DNA of 64,000 nucleotides, taken from assembly GCA_032433595.1 (NCBI GenBank), contig JASWJB010000026.1:62001-126000 (forward strand). Direction: 5' to 3'. Under the pieces are notes generated by a model. It worked only from the letters and a program-made list of their open reading frames with translations. It had not been told where the DNA came from and made no database searches. Below, piece by piece: positions 12,101-23,091 of the stretch. Every line of letters starts with the position of its first letter. Within the stretch, counting starts at the first letter, position 1. A program made the translations under genes and the position numbers. Source of the stretch: Conoideocrella luteorostrata. Lineage: Eukaryota > Ascomycota > Sordariomycetes > Hypocreales > Clavicipitaceae.

Positions 12101-12738
12101 CTAATGCTGACAGGTTGAATACCTTGGTTAATTTGCACGTGAAAGAAATCCAAGATTTCCAGCCAAGGAAAATACATATCAGGGGTTTGGTGCCGGCTTG
12201 AAGATCCAGGTGAACAGACTACGACCCCCTCTGGAGTTTTCGGCGATGGTGCATCTGAATGTTGCCAGGGCTTGCGTTAATATGCATGAACCAATAAAAT
12301 AAATAAGTGTCCATACCTTTAGGAGCAAAGGCTCTGCTCGCCGTGGACATAAAACCTTGACGTGCAGTTTCCTTTCGTACCTTTGGGGAAGGGCATAGGG
12401 TTCCATTGATGTACACATTGACAGATTTTCTTCCATTTTGGCTCTTCTTCTCAACCTTGTACGCAATGGCTGCCCATTTTTTGGCGGTAAGATGCTTTCG
12501 AAAATTCCAATCTTCCAGCTTTCGCTGGTACTGTGCTTTGCTTCAAAGCCAATTAGCCGGGAACTTAGAACGGCCAAAAAAAAAAAAAAAACCAGTGTAC
12601 AGCACATCAGGAATCTTGCCTTGGATTGAAATTTCTGGATGACTTCAGGATGGACATCACATCGGATAAAGATCGATTCTCAGTGATGTAGAGACGCTCG
12701 ATCTCATCCTTGTATTTGTCCCAGTCAAATTTGGGCAT
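9126..12738 (-). CDS. Clr5-domain ankyrin-repeat protein
   Basis: Four-exon model: 12738-12620, 12540-12317, 12254-12123, 12073-9126; 1140 residues with all phases consistent. Residues 1-55 form a Clr5 domain: WDKYKDEIERLYITENRSLSDV in exon 1, continuing through YQRKLEDWNFRKH in exon 2. The Clr5 domain is found at the N-terminus of many fungal ankyrin and TPR proteins; Clr5 itself is a fission yeast silencing factor. The long last exon encodes at least 15 ankyrin-like repeats (for example TPLGLAARDNNLQAIRVLVEAGA, TPLWDAAANGCLVIADRLIEAGSDVNA, TALQAAAGNGRIHMLQFLLRRGA). Intron 1 seems to use a GC donor (AAG|GCAAGA); introns 2-4 are GT-AG. The role is probably nuclear protein-protein interaction. 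The domain calls are strong; the small exon 3 is the least certain part. Confidence 0.85.
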
Positions 12739-14127
12739 TTTAGGGACTTGCGGCCTGGCTTGGTACAGAACGAGGATATAGTAACGAAATAGACTCCGAA
12801 AGAAGAGGGAAGAAAAGATGATGATGTATGAAGTTTTAATTATGACTGCTCGATTTTTTCTCCGGAATCTGGGGGGTAAAAGGATGTTATGTCAATGTTC
12901 CGTGCCCAAAGTGAGGCTGCAGGGTACAGCCAGATTTGACAAGTGCATCCATATCATTGGCCACAGCCAAAAACCTCATCGACAACTCTCCGTGTGCATC
13001 AAAAGTCCAAGACAATAGTCGGTACCACTACTCCGTAGCCAGCCACGAAACAATCTGAGATGACGTGATTCACCGCCGTTCGTCAATTGCTAGTCCAGTA
13101 CGGCGTTGGTTGGATGGCTCCGTCTTACTGGGCGGTGCGCTTCGTCGAGTCTCCCTCGCGACGTTGAGGAGCTCAAGAACTCAAGCTAGTTAATTCATCT
13201 GACCGAATGCCTCGTATGGCAAGCCCTTCTTAACTCCGACCAACACTAACCAACGGCGATGCTCCTTTCTGCCTATTGCCTACCACGGAATTCACATCTA
13301 CGTAATAGCTATAACCCAATATTTAACGTTCAAATTAATATACGGTGCACGCATTATGGCCCTACCTCTGTGAGGGCCCTTATGAGGCTCCCTATGAGGC
13401 CCTTGCGAGGTCTGTTATGCGGTCTGCCGTAAGGTCTGCCGCGAATCTGCCGTGATGTGAGGTCCTGCTACTATAGCTGCTAAAAGAAGTCAGGGTTTTA
13501 ATGCGTTTGGTCACTGGCACCTTTGTACATTGTGGAGGTGCAGTTTGCTGGAGAGAAAAGTCAGGCGGAAGTCGGCACCTAGAATATGTGGAAATTCCTA
13601 CTTCACAAGCATAGTGCTGTGAGAGTTTAGCGTGTGTCGTATTGTATGTGCTGTAGGGCTGTTAATGAGGCTAGAAACATAGAAAGTACTTCTCCCCTTG
13701 CAATCCATGGTGGGGTTCTTGACACGTTTTAGGTAATCTTGCTTGTTTGCTTCCATGCGTCGGCCCCCTGCAAGGTGTCCAATGGTTTCCAACCCAGCTG
13801 GCGTGCCGCAACGCGACTCTGGGGGTTTGGAAATTTATTGGCACAGAGTAATCTGTTCTGCCAAGAAACTCGCACGGAACCTAAAAAGAAAATTGATTGG
13901 TGCAGGCCAAAACCCTCAGTGGGTCACCCGTAGTCAATCCCGCACTCAACATGTGGTTGCCGCCGACCGGCAGGCTGTTGTTCGCGACGCCCTCATTCGA
14001 AGGACTTACTCCCAATTCACAGCCGCTAAGAATAATCTGCGTGCCACCCTCGCACCACCCTCCTGACGGATTTTTGACCGAATTCCGCGGATCCGCAACC
14101 GCAGCTAACTGATCTTCTTTCGTCAGC
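12739..14127. other. Gene-poor region
   Basis: Contains one exact TACTCCGTA motif (13029-13037) in the presumed promoter of the Clr5-ankyrin gene. A stretch of short imperfect repeats lies at about 13365-13470, built on GAGGCCC and GGTCTGCCG words. No coding frame with recognisable content was found. Confidence 0.4.
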
Positions 14128-14420
14128 ATCATTGGCGAGTGCCAAAATCCTCATTCAAGCAATGTGCCTACTAACAATCACCGCCTTGGAGATTGCCTTG
14201 CCGTACTATGGTCTGAGGTCCAGCTCTCGTTCGCCGTCCGAGACATGCATATGCCATGGTTTTTCTCACCCCCCGTTCAACATTATTGGCCAAAGCCAAA
14301 ACTATCATTGAAGCACTGTGACTAGCCATAGTAGCTGCCCTAGAAATTGCATTGCCATACCTTGACCTAAGCTCTCATCCCTATGCACCGTCCGAGAAGC
14401 TCATATGCCATGTTTGCCCC
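14128..14420 (+). repeat. Diverged direct duplication of about 140 bp
   Basis: Two adjacent copies, about 14128-14262 and 14281-14420, share scattered identical blocks in the same order: GCCAAAA, ATTGC[CA]TTGCC[GA]TAC, CCGTCCGAGA and CATATGCCATG. In one frame both read similarly (ALEIALPY then SPSE or APSE then ICH), although copy 2 has a stop. This could be a decayed coding repeat or a remnant of a mobile element. Similarity was judged by eye. Confidence 0.55.
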
Positions 14421-16225
14421 AAGTTTCTGTTATGGCCAGTTTTGTCCTTCATCCTTATAAATAGTCCCCCTTTTTCCTGTGCCATCTCCCACTTACAGTG
14501 TCGTTCCATCAACTTTTGTGATTACCAACACGCTTTACACAGACCTCCTTGTACTCTACAGTCCCCCTACATTTCAAAGTCTCTCCAAACATATAATGTA
14601 TGCCAAGTCCATCTCTTCTGCCGCTGCTGACCCTGGCTGTGCCTCGGAGTGAGTGAACTCTACGAACATCGACTCCCCACGCCAAATACGCGAGGCTGGC
14701 TAATGTACAAGCAGAAGCTGTGGTCAGCCATCCCAAACGTCCAAAGAAGAACAAGCCAATCTTCGCCGCGAAAGACTTGGTCTGATGTTGAGTGCCGAGG
14801 ACCCAGTTGTTGTTAGACTGCAAGCTTCACAACAGACTGTGGGACGCAACGGAGCCGGGCGCCCCGCGCAGTAATGCGAGTGCCTTGACAAGGGTTGTCG
14901 CGTTTGGGGGCATGTAGCTAGACGAATTGGAGGTGATTAACGTCCAGGAGGTATTTAGATTCTAGGTCCAGAATATAGAAGGTACAAAGTGAGTAGTTTT
15001 CTGCGTTGTCTACCCGGCTCATTGCCATACGCCGCACCGTGACGTAAAGATGAGGTGATTACCAATACCAACAACGCAAAATCTCTGCTTTAAAATAAGC
15101 GCCAAATGCAATGACCATGTTATGGCACTGAGAGTAGATGACTGTTTATGGCGATGAATGATGTAGATGACTGTACCATTAACGTTAGTGTCGTACAAAT
15201 AGCCGGATTAGACCCGCAGAGGAACAGTACGGGGTACGGAGAACCTGCGTGGCAGCAACACAAAGCTTACGTCCCTGATTGTTGGCCGTTGGGCATGAGA
15301 GGTAGCTACTTTGTATGGAGCATTGTATTTCCCATCTCTAGCGGACGTTGGTTTACGACCAAATGACTAGTGCAGAAGTCATCCGTAAAAAAAGACAAAT
15401 CTCGAGGAATGCGGCGTCAGTTTTAGTTCCCGACTGCTGGGTTGACACCAGCTAACTAATACATCTTCCCCCCTTCCCTGATCCTGGTCCCGGCTCGACG
15501 CCGCCATCTCCACCGCCTTGCCGCATAATTGCTGGCTTTCGCCAGTTTTCAACCGATTGCGCCCCGACCAGGATTCGACAATGACGGATAAGAGCCAGCC
15601 AATGTGGGAATGCAGCCCTCCCGAGACCCAATGTCTTTGAATGCGGTGGGCTTCTGCGGTCATGTTGGGTATATCCGAAAGCTGCCGCTGAGCTGGAACG
15701 ATGTACTGGGCCAAGTTATCCCCGCTATCCATTTTTTTTTTTTTTAATAATTTCCTCCATCGCAAGTGTTGCTCCATGCGTCTCGAAACAGCAATAACTG
15801 GTATCAATCTGTCGAAAAGGGAGGGGCGCCGGCAAGACTCTCAATCAGCATCACCATGGCACTCGTGAGGCATCTGCATGCCAACAAGGTAACATCTACG
15901 GTAAAGGATTGGCTCCCTTGCCTGAATTGACGCCTCTTGCGCCCTGTTGCTCCTTTATGCGGCAACGGCAGCCCTCGTGGAAGAAGTTAATGGTGGTCTC
16001 AGCTGACTTGAATAGGCAATGCGGTTAGTAGTACGGAGTACGGAGTAGAACTAGACTAACAATAAGGTGTGGGGAAGGGCGTAACCCTGTCACCCCCTCC
16101 GTGCTGCGTATACCAATCTAAATCATTCCATGTTAAACATAGCAGGTCAATGCATGCGAACATTCGCACGCATTCCGTTATTTATTTACTATTTTGTACC
16201 GTGCTGCCGTCTATTCGAATCGCAT
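14421..16225. other. Gene-poor region with one promoter-like spot
   Basis: Apart from the TATA-like site at 14456 there is no supported gene. Two overlapping TACGGAGTA motifs sit at 16032-16047, and a run of 15 T lies at about 15731. The open frames here are short and lack recognisable content. Confidence 0.4.
14456..14464 (+). promoter_or_regulatory. TATA-box-like site with leader and short frame
   Basis: TATAAATAG is followed by a pyrimidine-rich, ACA-rich leader and an ATG at 14596 that opens a frame of only 18 codons. A gtgagt donor-like site lies at the end of that frame, so a spliced small gene is possible, but I could not build a convincing second exon. Confidence 0.25.
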
Positions 16226-16993
16226 TCAACTCAACCGCTTTTTCATACTCATCATCAGGAACAGCGGCCGAATAGTCTCGATTTCATTCACAAGATTCTT
16301 CTGCAACTCCTCCTCAGTGGGCAAAAACTCAACAAAACCCGTCAAATCGAAGTTCGTCTTCAGAATAGCCTGCATATATCCAGTCACGGTTCGATGCTGC
16401 TTTCTCAAACCTGGAGCCAACCAATCAACCACACGTTCGCCTTCCTCGTAGTAATTATTAAAGTTCCACGACTTTTCATCTGTCTCCTTGTCTGTTACCA
16501 CCCTCGGCTTGTAAGGGGAGGTGTAGATTGGATGCTCGACGTTAAAGACAAATGATCCGCCGGGTTGAAGGACGCGATGGACGAGACTCATCATTCGATC
16601 CAGGTTGGTCAGATAGTGCAGAGTGAGGGAACTGAACACGACGCCGTACATGTTGGTCTTGTTGTCGGGTAGCGTAAACTGATCCAGATCTGCCCTCTGG
16701 TACTCGATTTGAGGGAATTCGTCAGTGCTCGTGAGTTCTCTAGCCCGTGCAAGCATGTTTTTACTGATGTCGACGCCGAGGACGGACTTGGCTCCCTGCC
16801 TGATGGCCCAGCGGCAGAACCAGCCTGTTCCGCAGCCCAGATCAAGGACATGTTTATCCTTGAGGCAGGGGATGAGCGGCCCGATGCGAGTCCACGCCGG
16901 GTCGGTGGAGAGGTCGGCTTCCTTGTCGGAGCGATCGATGTGGGTGATGTAGGCGTTGTAGAAGTCCTCCCTGTCATAGATGTTTTGTGCCAT
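16226..16993 (-). CDS. Class I SAM-dependent methyltransferase
   Basis: A 255-residue model starting at MAQNIYDRED. The frame is open further upstream but has no ATG except MPLGIAR at 17014, and the MAQNIYD start matches the usual beginning of this family. Motif I is DLGCGTGWF (residues 51-59); the acidic end of strand beta 2 is GVDIS; post-motif regions include YQRADLDQF and VFSSLTLHYL, then LQPGGSFVFNVEHPIY. This pattern is typical of the UbiE/methyltransf_11-like small-molecule methyltransferases of fungi and bacteria. There is no signal peptide, so it is likely cytosolic. The acceptor substrate cannot be predicted. An additional 5' exon is possible. Confidence 0.88.
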   Translation of the reverse strand: MAQNIYDREDFYNAYITHIDRSDKEADLSTDPAWTRIGPLIPCLKDKHVLDLGCGTGWFCRWAIRQGAKSVLGVDISKNMLARARELTSTDEFPQIEYQRADLDQFTLPDNKTNMYGVVFSSLTLHYLTNLDRMMSLVHRVLQPGGSFVFNVEHPIYTSPYKPRVVTDKETDEKSWNFNNYYEEGERVVDWLAPGLRKQHRTVTGYMQAILKTNFDLTGFVEFLPTEEELQKNLVNEIETIRPLFLMMSMKKRLS

Positions 16994-17848
16994 TCTTGCG
17001 ATTCCTAGCGGCATTCTTTGGTTAGCAACAGTTCCAAAGTTTGGATGAATATCCGCCCAAAAGAGCCCAGAGTGAACGTGGGCTTGTGGATTTAGTGGCA
17101 CAGCGGACAATATAACTTGAGAATAGCATCAGCTATCTTGATACTTACTATTTGGAAGAACCACGCTCGCAAAAGCTGTTGAACGGTACGATATTGTGCA
17201 ATGTTGAAACAGACCGAAAGAAACAGTGAGGGTAGCACGACATTACGGGTTTTTATAGTATTCACTTAGATGACCGTTGGACGGCCCCACCGAATTCCGC
17301 TGTGTTTGTCGTATTCTTGACTTGGTGATTCCAGCCTTGCCAATTGGGTTTGGCGAAACAGGCCTACGCGGGACGTGGGTTTACCAAGTGGGGTGCTGCT
17401 GAAGACTCATCGAAGGAGTCATAGCGGGTCAAGTGGTGGAGCCATTGAGCGGCAGCAGGGCTCGCCTAACCTGCAATGGAACAGTTTACAGCGTAACCTT
17501 TCCATTTACTCTTTTGTATTTGGGGGGTGTCACTTTGGTAGTAACTGCTTCTCCGTACTCCGTACTTTGTAGTACGCAACTAAAATTGACATCAACAGAG
17601 CCATTCATCAACATCGTAAGCTTCGCTCACAAGCATCCCAATGCGCCCTGCGCAGCATCGAACCCTGCCCAATATACCGACGGAGATGAACTTAACGATG
17701 CTTGATCCATGTTCCTCAATCTTGAAATAACGTACATATTTGCTGATTTATGAGCGGTCAAATTGAAGAGTAGACGAGGCAGCTCACCATTCTGACCGCG
17801 CTGCAATCTTCGCGGATGGCATTAGCGACCCAGTGGGAGTCTTCCTGG
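16994..17848. other. Upstream region of the methyltransferase
   Basis: Contains an exact TACTCCGTA motif at 17556-17564 inside a longer run of overlapping partial copies. No gene was recognised. Confidence 0.4.
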
Positions 17849-18337
17849 CACGAAACCTGTGGTCGAGCTGCTGCTAATGAAGGGTGCCGAATAGCCTCAA
17901 CCAGACTTCCGAGGCCGCACGCCGCTGTGGCTGGCCACCGCAAGAGGTCACGACGGTATTGCTAGAATGCTTCTCTAAAGGCGCGCTCGCATCGACATGA
18001 GGGACGAGACCAGCTCGACAGCCTTTTTAGAAGTGGCTGGTAATGGACACTTGGCGGCCATGAACTTGCTGATAGATACCGGCAAAATAGACATTGAAGA
18101 ACGGGACGGCTGCGGTCGTACAGCGCTCGCTAGGGCCGCCGAGGGGGCCAGGCAGAAGTCGTGAAGATGATGGTCCGAAGGGGAGCCAAGATGGAGGCGA
18201 GAGATCAGGATGGAATGACGCCTTTATCGTTGGCGACAAGGCGCGGTTATAAACTGGTGATAGACTTGTTGCTCGCAGCAGGCGCAATAGTACAAGAGGC
18301 ATCGCCAGGATCGCAGGCACCGCAGGAATTGGCATAA
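17849..18337 (+). pseudogene. Decayed ankyrin-repeat gene
   Basis: At least four ankyrin-like units can be read in the plus direction, but in different frames and across stops. One segment has VVELLLMKGAE followed by a stop, then RTPLWLATARGHDGIARMLL and a stop. The next has FLEVAGNGHLAAMNLLIDTG and RTALARAAEGA, then shifts frame into AEVVKMMVRRGAKM, MTPLSLATRRGYKLVIDLLLAAGA and a stop at 18335-18337. No intron fits these breaks. It is therefore a relic of an ankyrin gene, perhaps related to the large ankyrin gene at 9-12.7 kb, though they are not obviously similar outside the consensus. Confidence 0.7.
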
Positions 18338-21134
18338 AATACATCACAGCCCTTGTTTACCCTGGCTGACTAGCTTCAACTCTGGCGAGTCATGTTGGAA
18401 GATAATCCAAGACGGGTTTGATAGCTCTTGTGCGTTCTATGTATGTATATTCTACGCGGTGCTTCCTTGCAGCTGTTGCCCGTGCTCTCAGTCATGGACC
18501 TCACGTGCTGCTCATATCCATCTCTGTAACATCACTCTCCTATCTTCACTAAACCATGTCACCCGTCCACTGCCTACCAGAAAAAGTGTGTTTTTGGGTC
18601 GCTACGGAACATAATACGAGTTCGTGTCCTGCGTGTCAGTCGTTGCTTAGCGGTGACGACGCCAATAACGTGCGTTCTTCACAGTGCCTCACCAACTGCA
18701 TTGATGTGCTGCTTGAACGCGCGCACCTCCTACCAACACTAGCCACGTATACAGACAGCAGAATAAACAGCGACGAAGGAGAAAAAAGGCCATTTGGATT
18801 GACTGGCGGATCGACTAATGAATTTGACTGACGAAGATGCGACACAGCGAAACTTTGCATATTTGGCGTGAGTAAGAGTGACAATTGGTGATAGCCGGTA
18901 GGAGACACTGACATACTGCTGATGACGTCTCGTTACGATATTGAGCACTACGGATCACTCATCTTTCTTTCTCTTGATGGAGTTTTTGGTTTTTTTTTGG
19001 GTATGAAACCCTGGTCCACCGCCGTACAGTCATGGAACGTACGTCTTGAGACCGGCCGCGTTGGCATGGTCATCAACTCTGATGCGTTTGTGACGAGCTC
19101 CTGATCGTCCCAAGTCACGCCTTCAGAATGTTTCGATCAGGAACGTCATCACAACGCTTCACCAACCCTCACAATTCATGTAGGACAGGACAAGTGATTG
19201 ACGAGTATGCTCGCTCGAGCTACAGGTGAGTCACTGATGAGCTTCAGCATCGACTATAAAAACCATGCTTCCCCCCCGTCCATCTCTGTCAAATTCCTAC
19301 ACAGTTAAGCATGGACGCAGCCAGAGTACAATACAATACACTCCTTTGCTCCTCCTCTACCGACTTCAGGCAATCGCATCACTGCCATCGTGTCTGCCAC
19401 CGGCTCATCCTACAGCCTCGCATCCTGCAGCCTCTGGATCCAAACGCCAATTGATCCTATAGCCTCTCATCCTACACGCAGCCCACGCATTTTACAGCCT
19501 CCGCGTCTGGGACACTGGTGAGGCCGCAGATTCTATTTTCTTGAGGGACAGCCTTACTTCCAAGGCACATACATGTCTGAGCTGTCTCTCAAGCTTACCT
19601 GAACGCCACGCAACAAACCGATTCTACGGATACCTGATCATTTCTTTGTGACGTTCCACCAAGTTCCGAGCTCGTCGCCTTACAGAATAATTCGACCTCT
19701 CGTTTTACTGATGTTCTTGCGTGTGCCGTTTTCACTAAAAACCGCAATTGGCAACACCGTCAGAACCGCCAAACAATAACAAACCCCCACGACCGGGTAT
19801 TATTACAGTCGCAGGCGTTGGCCCTGGATAAACTATGACAGATTCAGTCCATAATCTTAGCCCCGCGACTGAGCGTGAATTACACGATTTTACACATGTC
19901 GCCCTGACGCGTCATGGGGATCTCGAAAGAGCAAAAAGATGCCCTACCAGGCAGCTTCAAGCACGACAGGCCAGCAACTCCTCTTATATGTCATCACTGT
20001 CGCGACTGCTTTCCTTAACGAACAGCCCACCGTCTACTTTTCCACATACTCATCGCCAATGCAATGCTGTCGAGAGTCTCATCAAAGATACACGATGGAT
20101 TTGTCACAAACAACAAACTCCATACAACGACGAGTCCATATCCAATACCACAACTAGACTCATATAGGTAACGGGCTAGCCGTCAATATCTCAGCAAGGA
20201 CTAAAAACCAAACGCTCAGACACTTTCACTCACCCTTCCAACCGGCCATGGCTAGAAAACGACGCGAAAACACACTTAGATCCAACAACTGATCCGACAT
20301 GTTCATTCTCAATCATTGCTGGAAGCTCCTCCCGGTTGAGGCGCAAAACAGTTCTTGACGCTGTATACATGAACGAACAGATAGTCTCGGAGAATACCAC
20401 TTGTGTTCCCATCTAACAATCCAAATCACTAAGAAAGTGCACCACTATCCAGATGAGAAAGCAGCAGCATTGGCAGTAATAGCAATCGCCACTACATCCA
20501 CCTGCTGTCATACCGTCTTGCCTGGATTATACTCTGGGAGATCAACTCCACCCGCTTCTCGCCGTACTCCGCGCACACAATCAAGCTCAGGAGTGGGATT
20601 TACATGCCTGGCGAGGATGGCTATGCACGTGGGCGCCAGTGATGCTGAGGAGGACAGGTGCATGCAGGCATCCTAGACGGACCGCATCATAGACCTTATG
20701 ATCACGTTGATGGAACAAGCTGAGGCCAAGGTTATGGAACACGCCAGTTGGGGGCAGCAGGACCTTCGAAAACAAAGAAACCCAACCGGCGGCGATTGAG
20801 GACGCAACGCTACAAGAAACCACCTACATTTTTGTCAAAGGACAAAGTTCATAGACTTCTTCGCCTGGACGACAAAGAATATCATATCTCCACTAGAGAC
20901 ACGCTTTCTTGTGAAGGTTGCCGCGCTTAGAGGGCATTTTACACACCAGCCAGCGCCGAGTCAACAAGAATACAACCAGGCCGCCGTTCTTGCCGTCAGC
21001 TTTTTCCAAGATTACTACGAAACGAGACGAACTACTGGAAGTTTTTGAGAAAGCCTGTAATTGGATGCTGGGGATGTATCGGTGTCGCCGTGGCGTGGGC
21101 AGGATCAACCGAGATCAAACGCACAATATTCAGC
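18338..21134. other. Gene-poor region, possibly decayed genes
   Basis: Several medium open frames are present but none has a recognised domain. A 91-codon frame at 18556-18831 has six Cys but no signal peptide. A TATA-like TATAAAAA lies at 19255 with an ATG (19313) opening a 47-codon frame. Between 19830 and 21100 the frames alternate, as in a decayed gene, but I cannot name a family. Confidence 0.35.
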
Positions 21135-21214
21135 GACAAAACATGCTCTTCAAGGACAAAACACGCTCTTCAAGGACAAAACATGCTCTCCAAGAACAAA
21201 ACATGCTCTTCAAG
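21135..21214 (+). repeat. 20-bp tandem repeat, four copies
   Basis: Four consecutive 20-bp units with consensus GACAAAACATGCTCTTCAAG start at 21135, 21155, 21175 and 21195, and a broken fifth follows. Differences between units are single bases (T to C, G to A). The unit length is not a multiple of three, so it is unlikely to be a coding repeat. Confidence 0.9.
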
Positions 21215-21783
21215 GACAAAACATAGTGGTCCTCTAAGCAGTGAATTGTTCTTACATTCTAATTATTCTGACTGAGGAATTAAGCTACTATTTATGCCTA
21301 TATTCCAGCCATCTAATTGAGGGCATCGTCAGTGTGACCGAAGCTGTCGTCAGTCTAGTCAATTATCTAGCTTCAACTCTAGATAGGCCTCGGCCCTACT
21401 CGATATTCTAATCCTCGGCACATCTGATATCTTAATGTTAGGCACGTCCAGCGACATAACCTTACCACTTAGACATGCTCTCCGAATTTAAGCTCACGCC
21501 GAATTTTCGCCACCAACTCTGACAGTCACATGAATTTTTCACCGTCCGATATCAGCAAATCTATGTCAAAATTCGTCGTTGAAATTTTTGATCCCAAACG
21601 AGCAATGGCTACACCAGACGAACCCAGCGCTGACAGACGAACAATTTCGTGCGGAACACTGCAAGGTTTTCGAAGGCGTCGGACAAGGTGTTGAAAACAG
21701 TGCCCTCCAAGCAAAACCCGGGGGGGAGGAAGGAAGGAAGAGAAGCTCGCCAAGGATTCAAATAACACAAACATACCTATCCG
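21215..21783. other. Region between repeat clusters
   Basis: AT-rich with no recognised gene. A further partial copy of the repeat core (ACATGCTCT) occurs at about 21474. Confidence 0.4.
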
Positions 21784-21888
21784 ATACAACATGCTCTTCA
21801 ACTAATATAAACATGCTCTTCAAATAACACAATCATAAACCTCAGATACAACATACTCTTCAAATAATATAAATATACTCTTTAAATA
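21784..21888 (+). repeat. Second, diverged cluster of the 20-bp repeat
   Basis: Four copies of the core AACATGCTCTTCAA occur at about 21787, 21810, 21849 and 21872 with AT-rich spacers. Later copies read CATACTCTTCAA and ATATACTCTTTAA, that is, TG to TA and CA to TA changes relative to the core. This is the direction of change expected from repeat-induced point mutation. Confidence 0.7.
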
Positions 21889-23091
21889 TGAACCTGCTAT
21901 TTCCTTCTTCGACTGACGACGGACCTTTTGTGCACACGTATAACTACACTGTGGTTTCTTTCAGTATTACGTATTTTCGCCACCAGCTGACCTCCACCAA
22001 CGCCCTTCCAGAGCGCGACGGTCTTGTGTCTCCAAGGCGTATGATAGGATGATCTAGTACTTCTATACAAACAAGACGCCTATGGTAGTCCGTGTGAGAG
22101 CCAAAGTTGCTGCTGAGGAAAATTCCATGGATGCCCGCACCGCTAAAGGCCACCGTAACCCCACCATGCGCAACAGGCAAAGCCACTAAATGCACATTTT
22201 TGCCAAGGCCCTTCCCCGCCGCCTCGTGCTGGCCTCAGCGGGACAGCGCTGCTACATAACGCAGGTGCTGGATAACGACTATATTCAAGCTTTACGGCCG
22301 TAGTCTTCATGTGAGACGTCGATTCTTGATTGTATGTCGAGTTCGCGCGCGCGACTAACTAGAGGAATACTCTGCAAAGCCGTTTCATTTTCTTCTTTAC
22401 GTCGTGAATCATTTATCCAAATACACTATGCTACATAATTCCAAGATAAGTGTGCTATAGTTGATGTAAGGATTGTGTTGTGACCTGTTTGCTTATCCGG
22501 TGCGTGAACGGATCAAATAAGTAGAAGATGCATGACATATTCCACCAACAGTCTCTTCGGGCGCCATTGCTCAGCTGGAACTGACACGGGCCCTTTTCTC
22601 CATCCTACTCTCTCCCACATATCACCGTTGAAAATTTAAACTTGCCGCTCGGCTGGTTCGCGCACCAGGCGCGAGCCCATGCCCGGTGGGGGATGTCTGC
22701 TGCGGCTCAGCTGCCTACCATCTTGTGTATTCCGAAACTGCGGTTATCCACTACGAATGTTTCTTGCGATAATAACGGCGCTCTATTTTGGAGGTTTTTT
22801 TTTTTTGCTGCGATCAATCAGCAATTCGATTTGGAACAGGGCAAGGCACCACGGGGTATAGAGTAGGAGACAGCCGTGGCTGTTCCTTCGCCACAGTGGC
22901 AGCCAGATAGAAACTCCTGCGGGCGAGTGGCCGCTGAACGTGACTGGTGTCTTGGTCCTGGGGTAATAATGCAGGAAATCAGGATGTTGCATAATTGTTA
23001 AAATAATCTTCAGTCGTTCTGGACATGTGGCGTCGTCGCAGTTACTTCGAAGTGGAAAAGAGGTTCTTCACAGCTTCCGAACGCACCGTCT
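21889..23091. other. Gene-poor region downstream of the histidine kinase
   Basis: Mixed-composition sequence with short open frames on both strands and no recognised product. A run of T at about 22796 and the 3' UTR of the histidine kinase gene are the only things to note. Confidence 0.4.

Noticed and set aside
12179..12607. A 142-codon minus frame upstream of the ankyrin region
   Set aside because: It is a different frame over real exons 2 and 3 of the Clr5-ankyrin gene; the Clr5 continuation is in the other frame.
13739..14112. Several frames of 64-107 codons at 13.7-14.1 kb
   Set aside because: They overlap on both strands, none has a domain, and none has splice sites that extend it.
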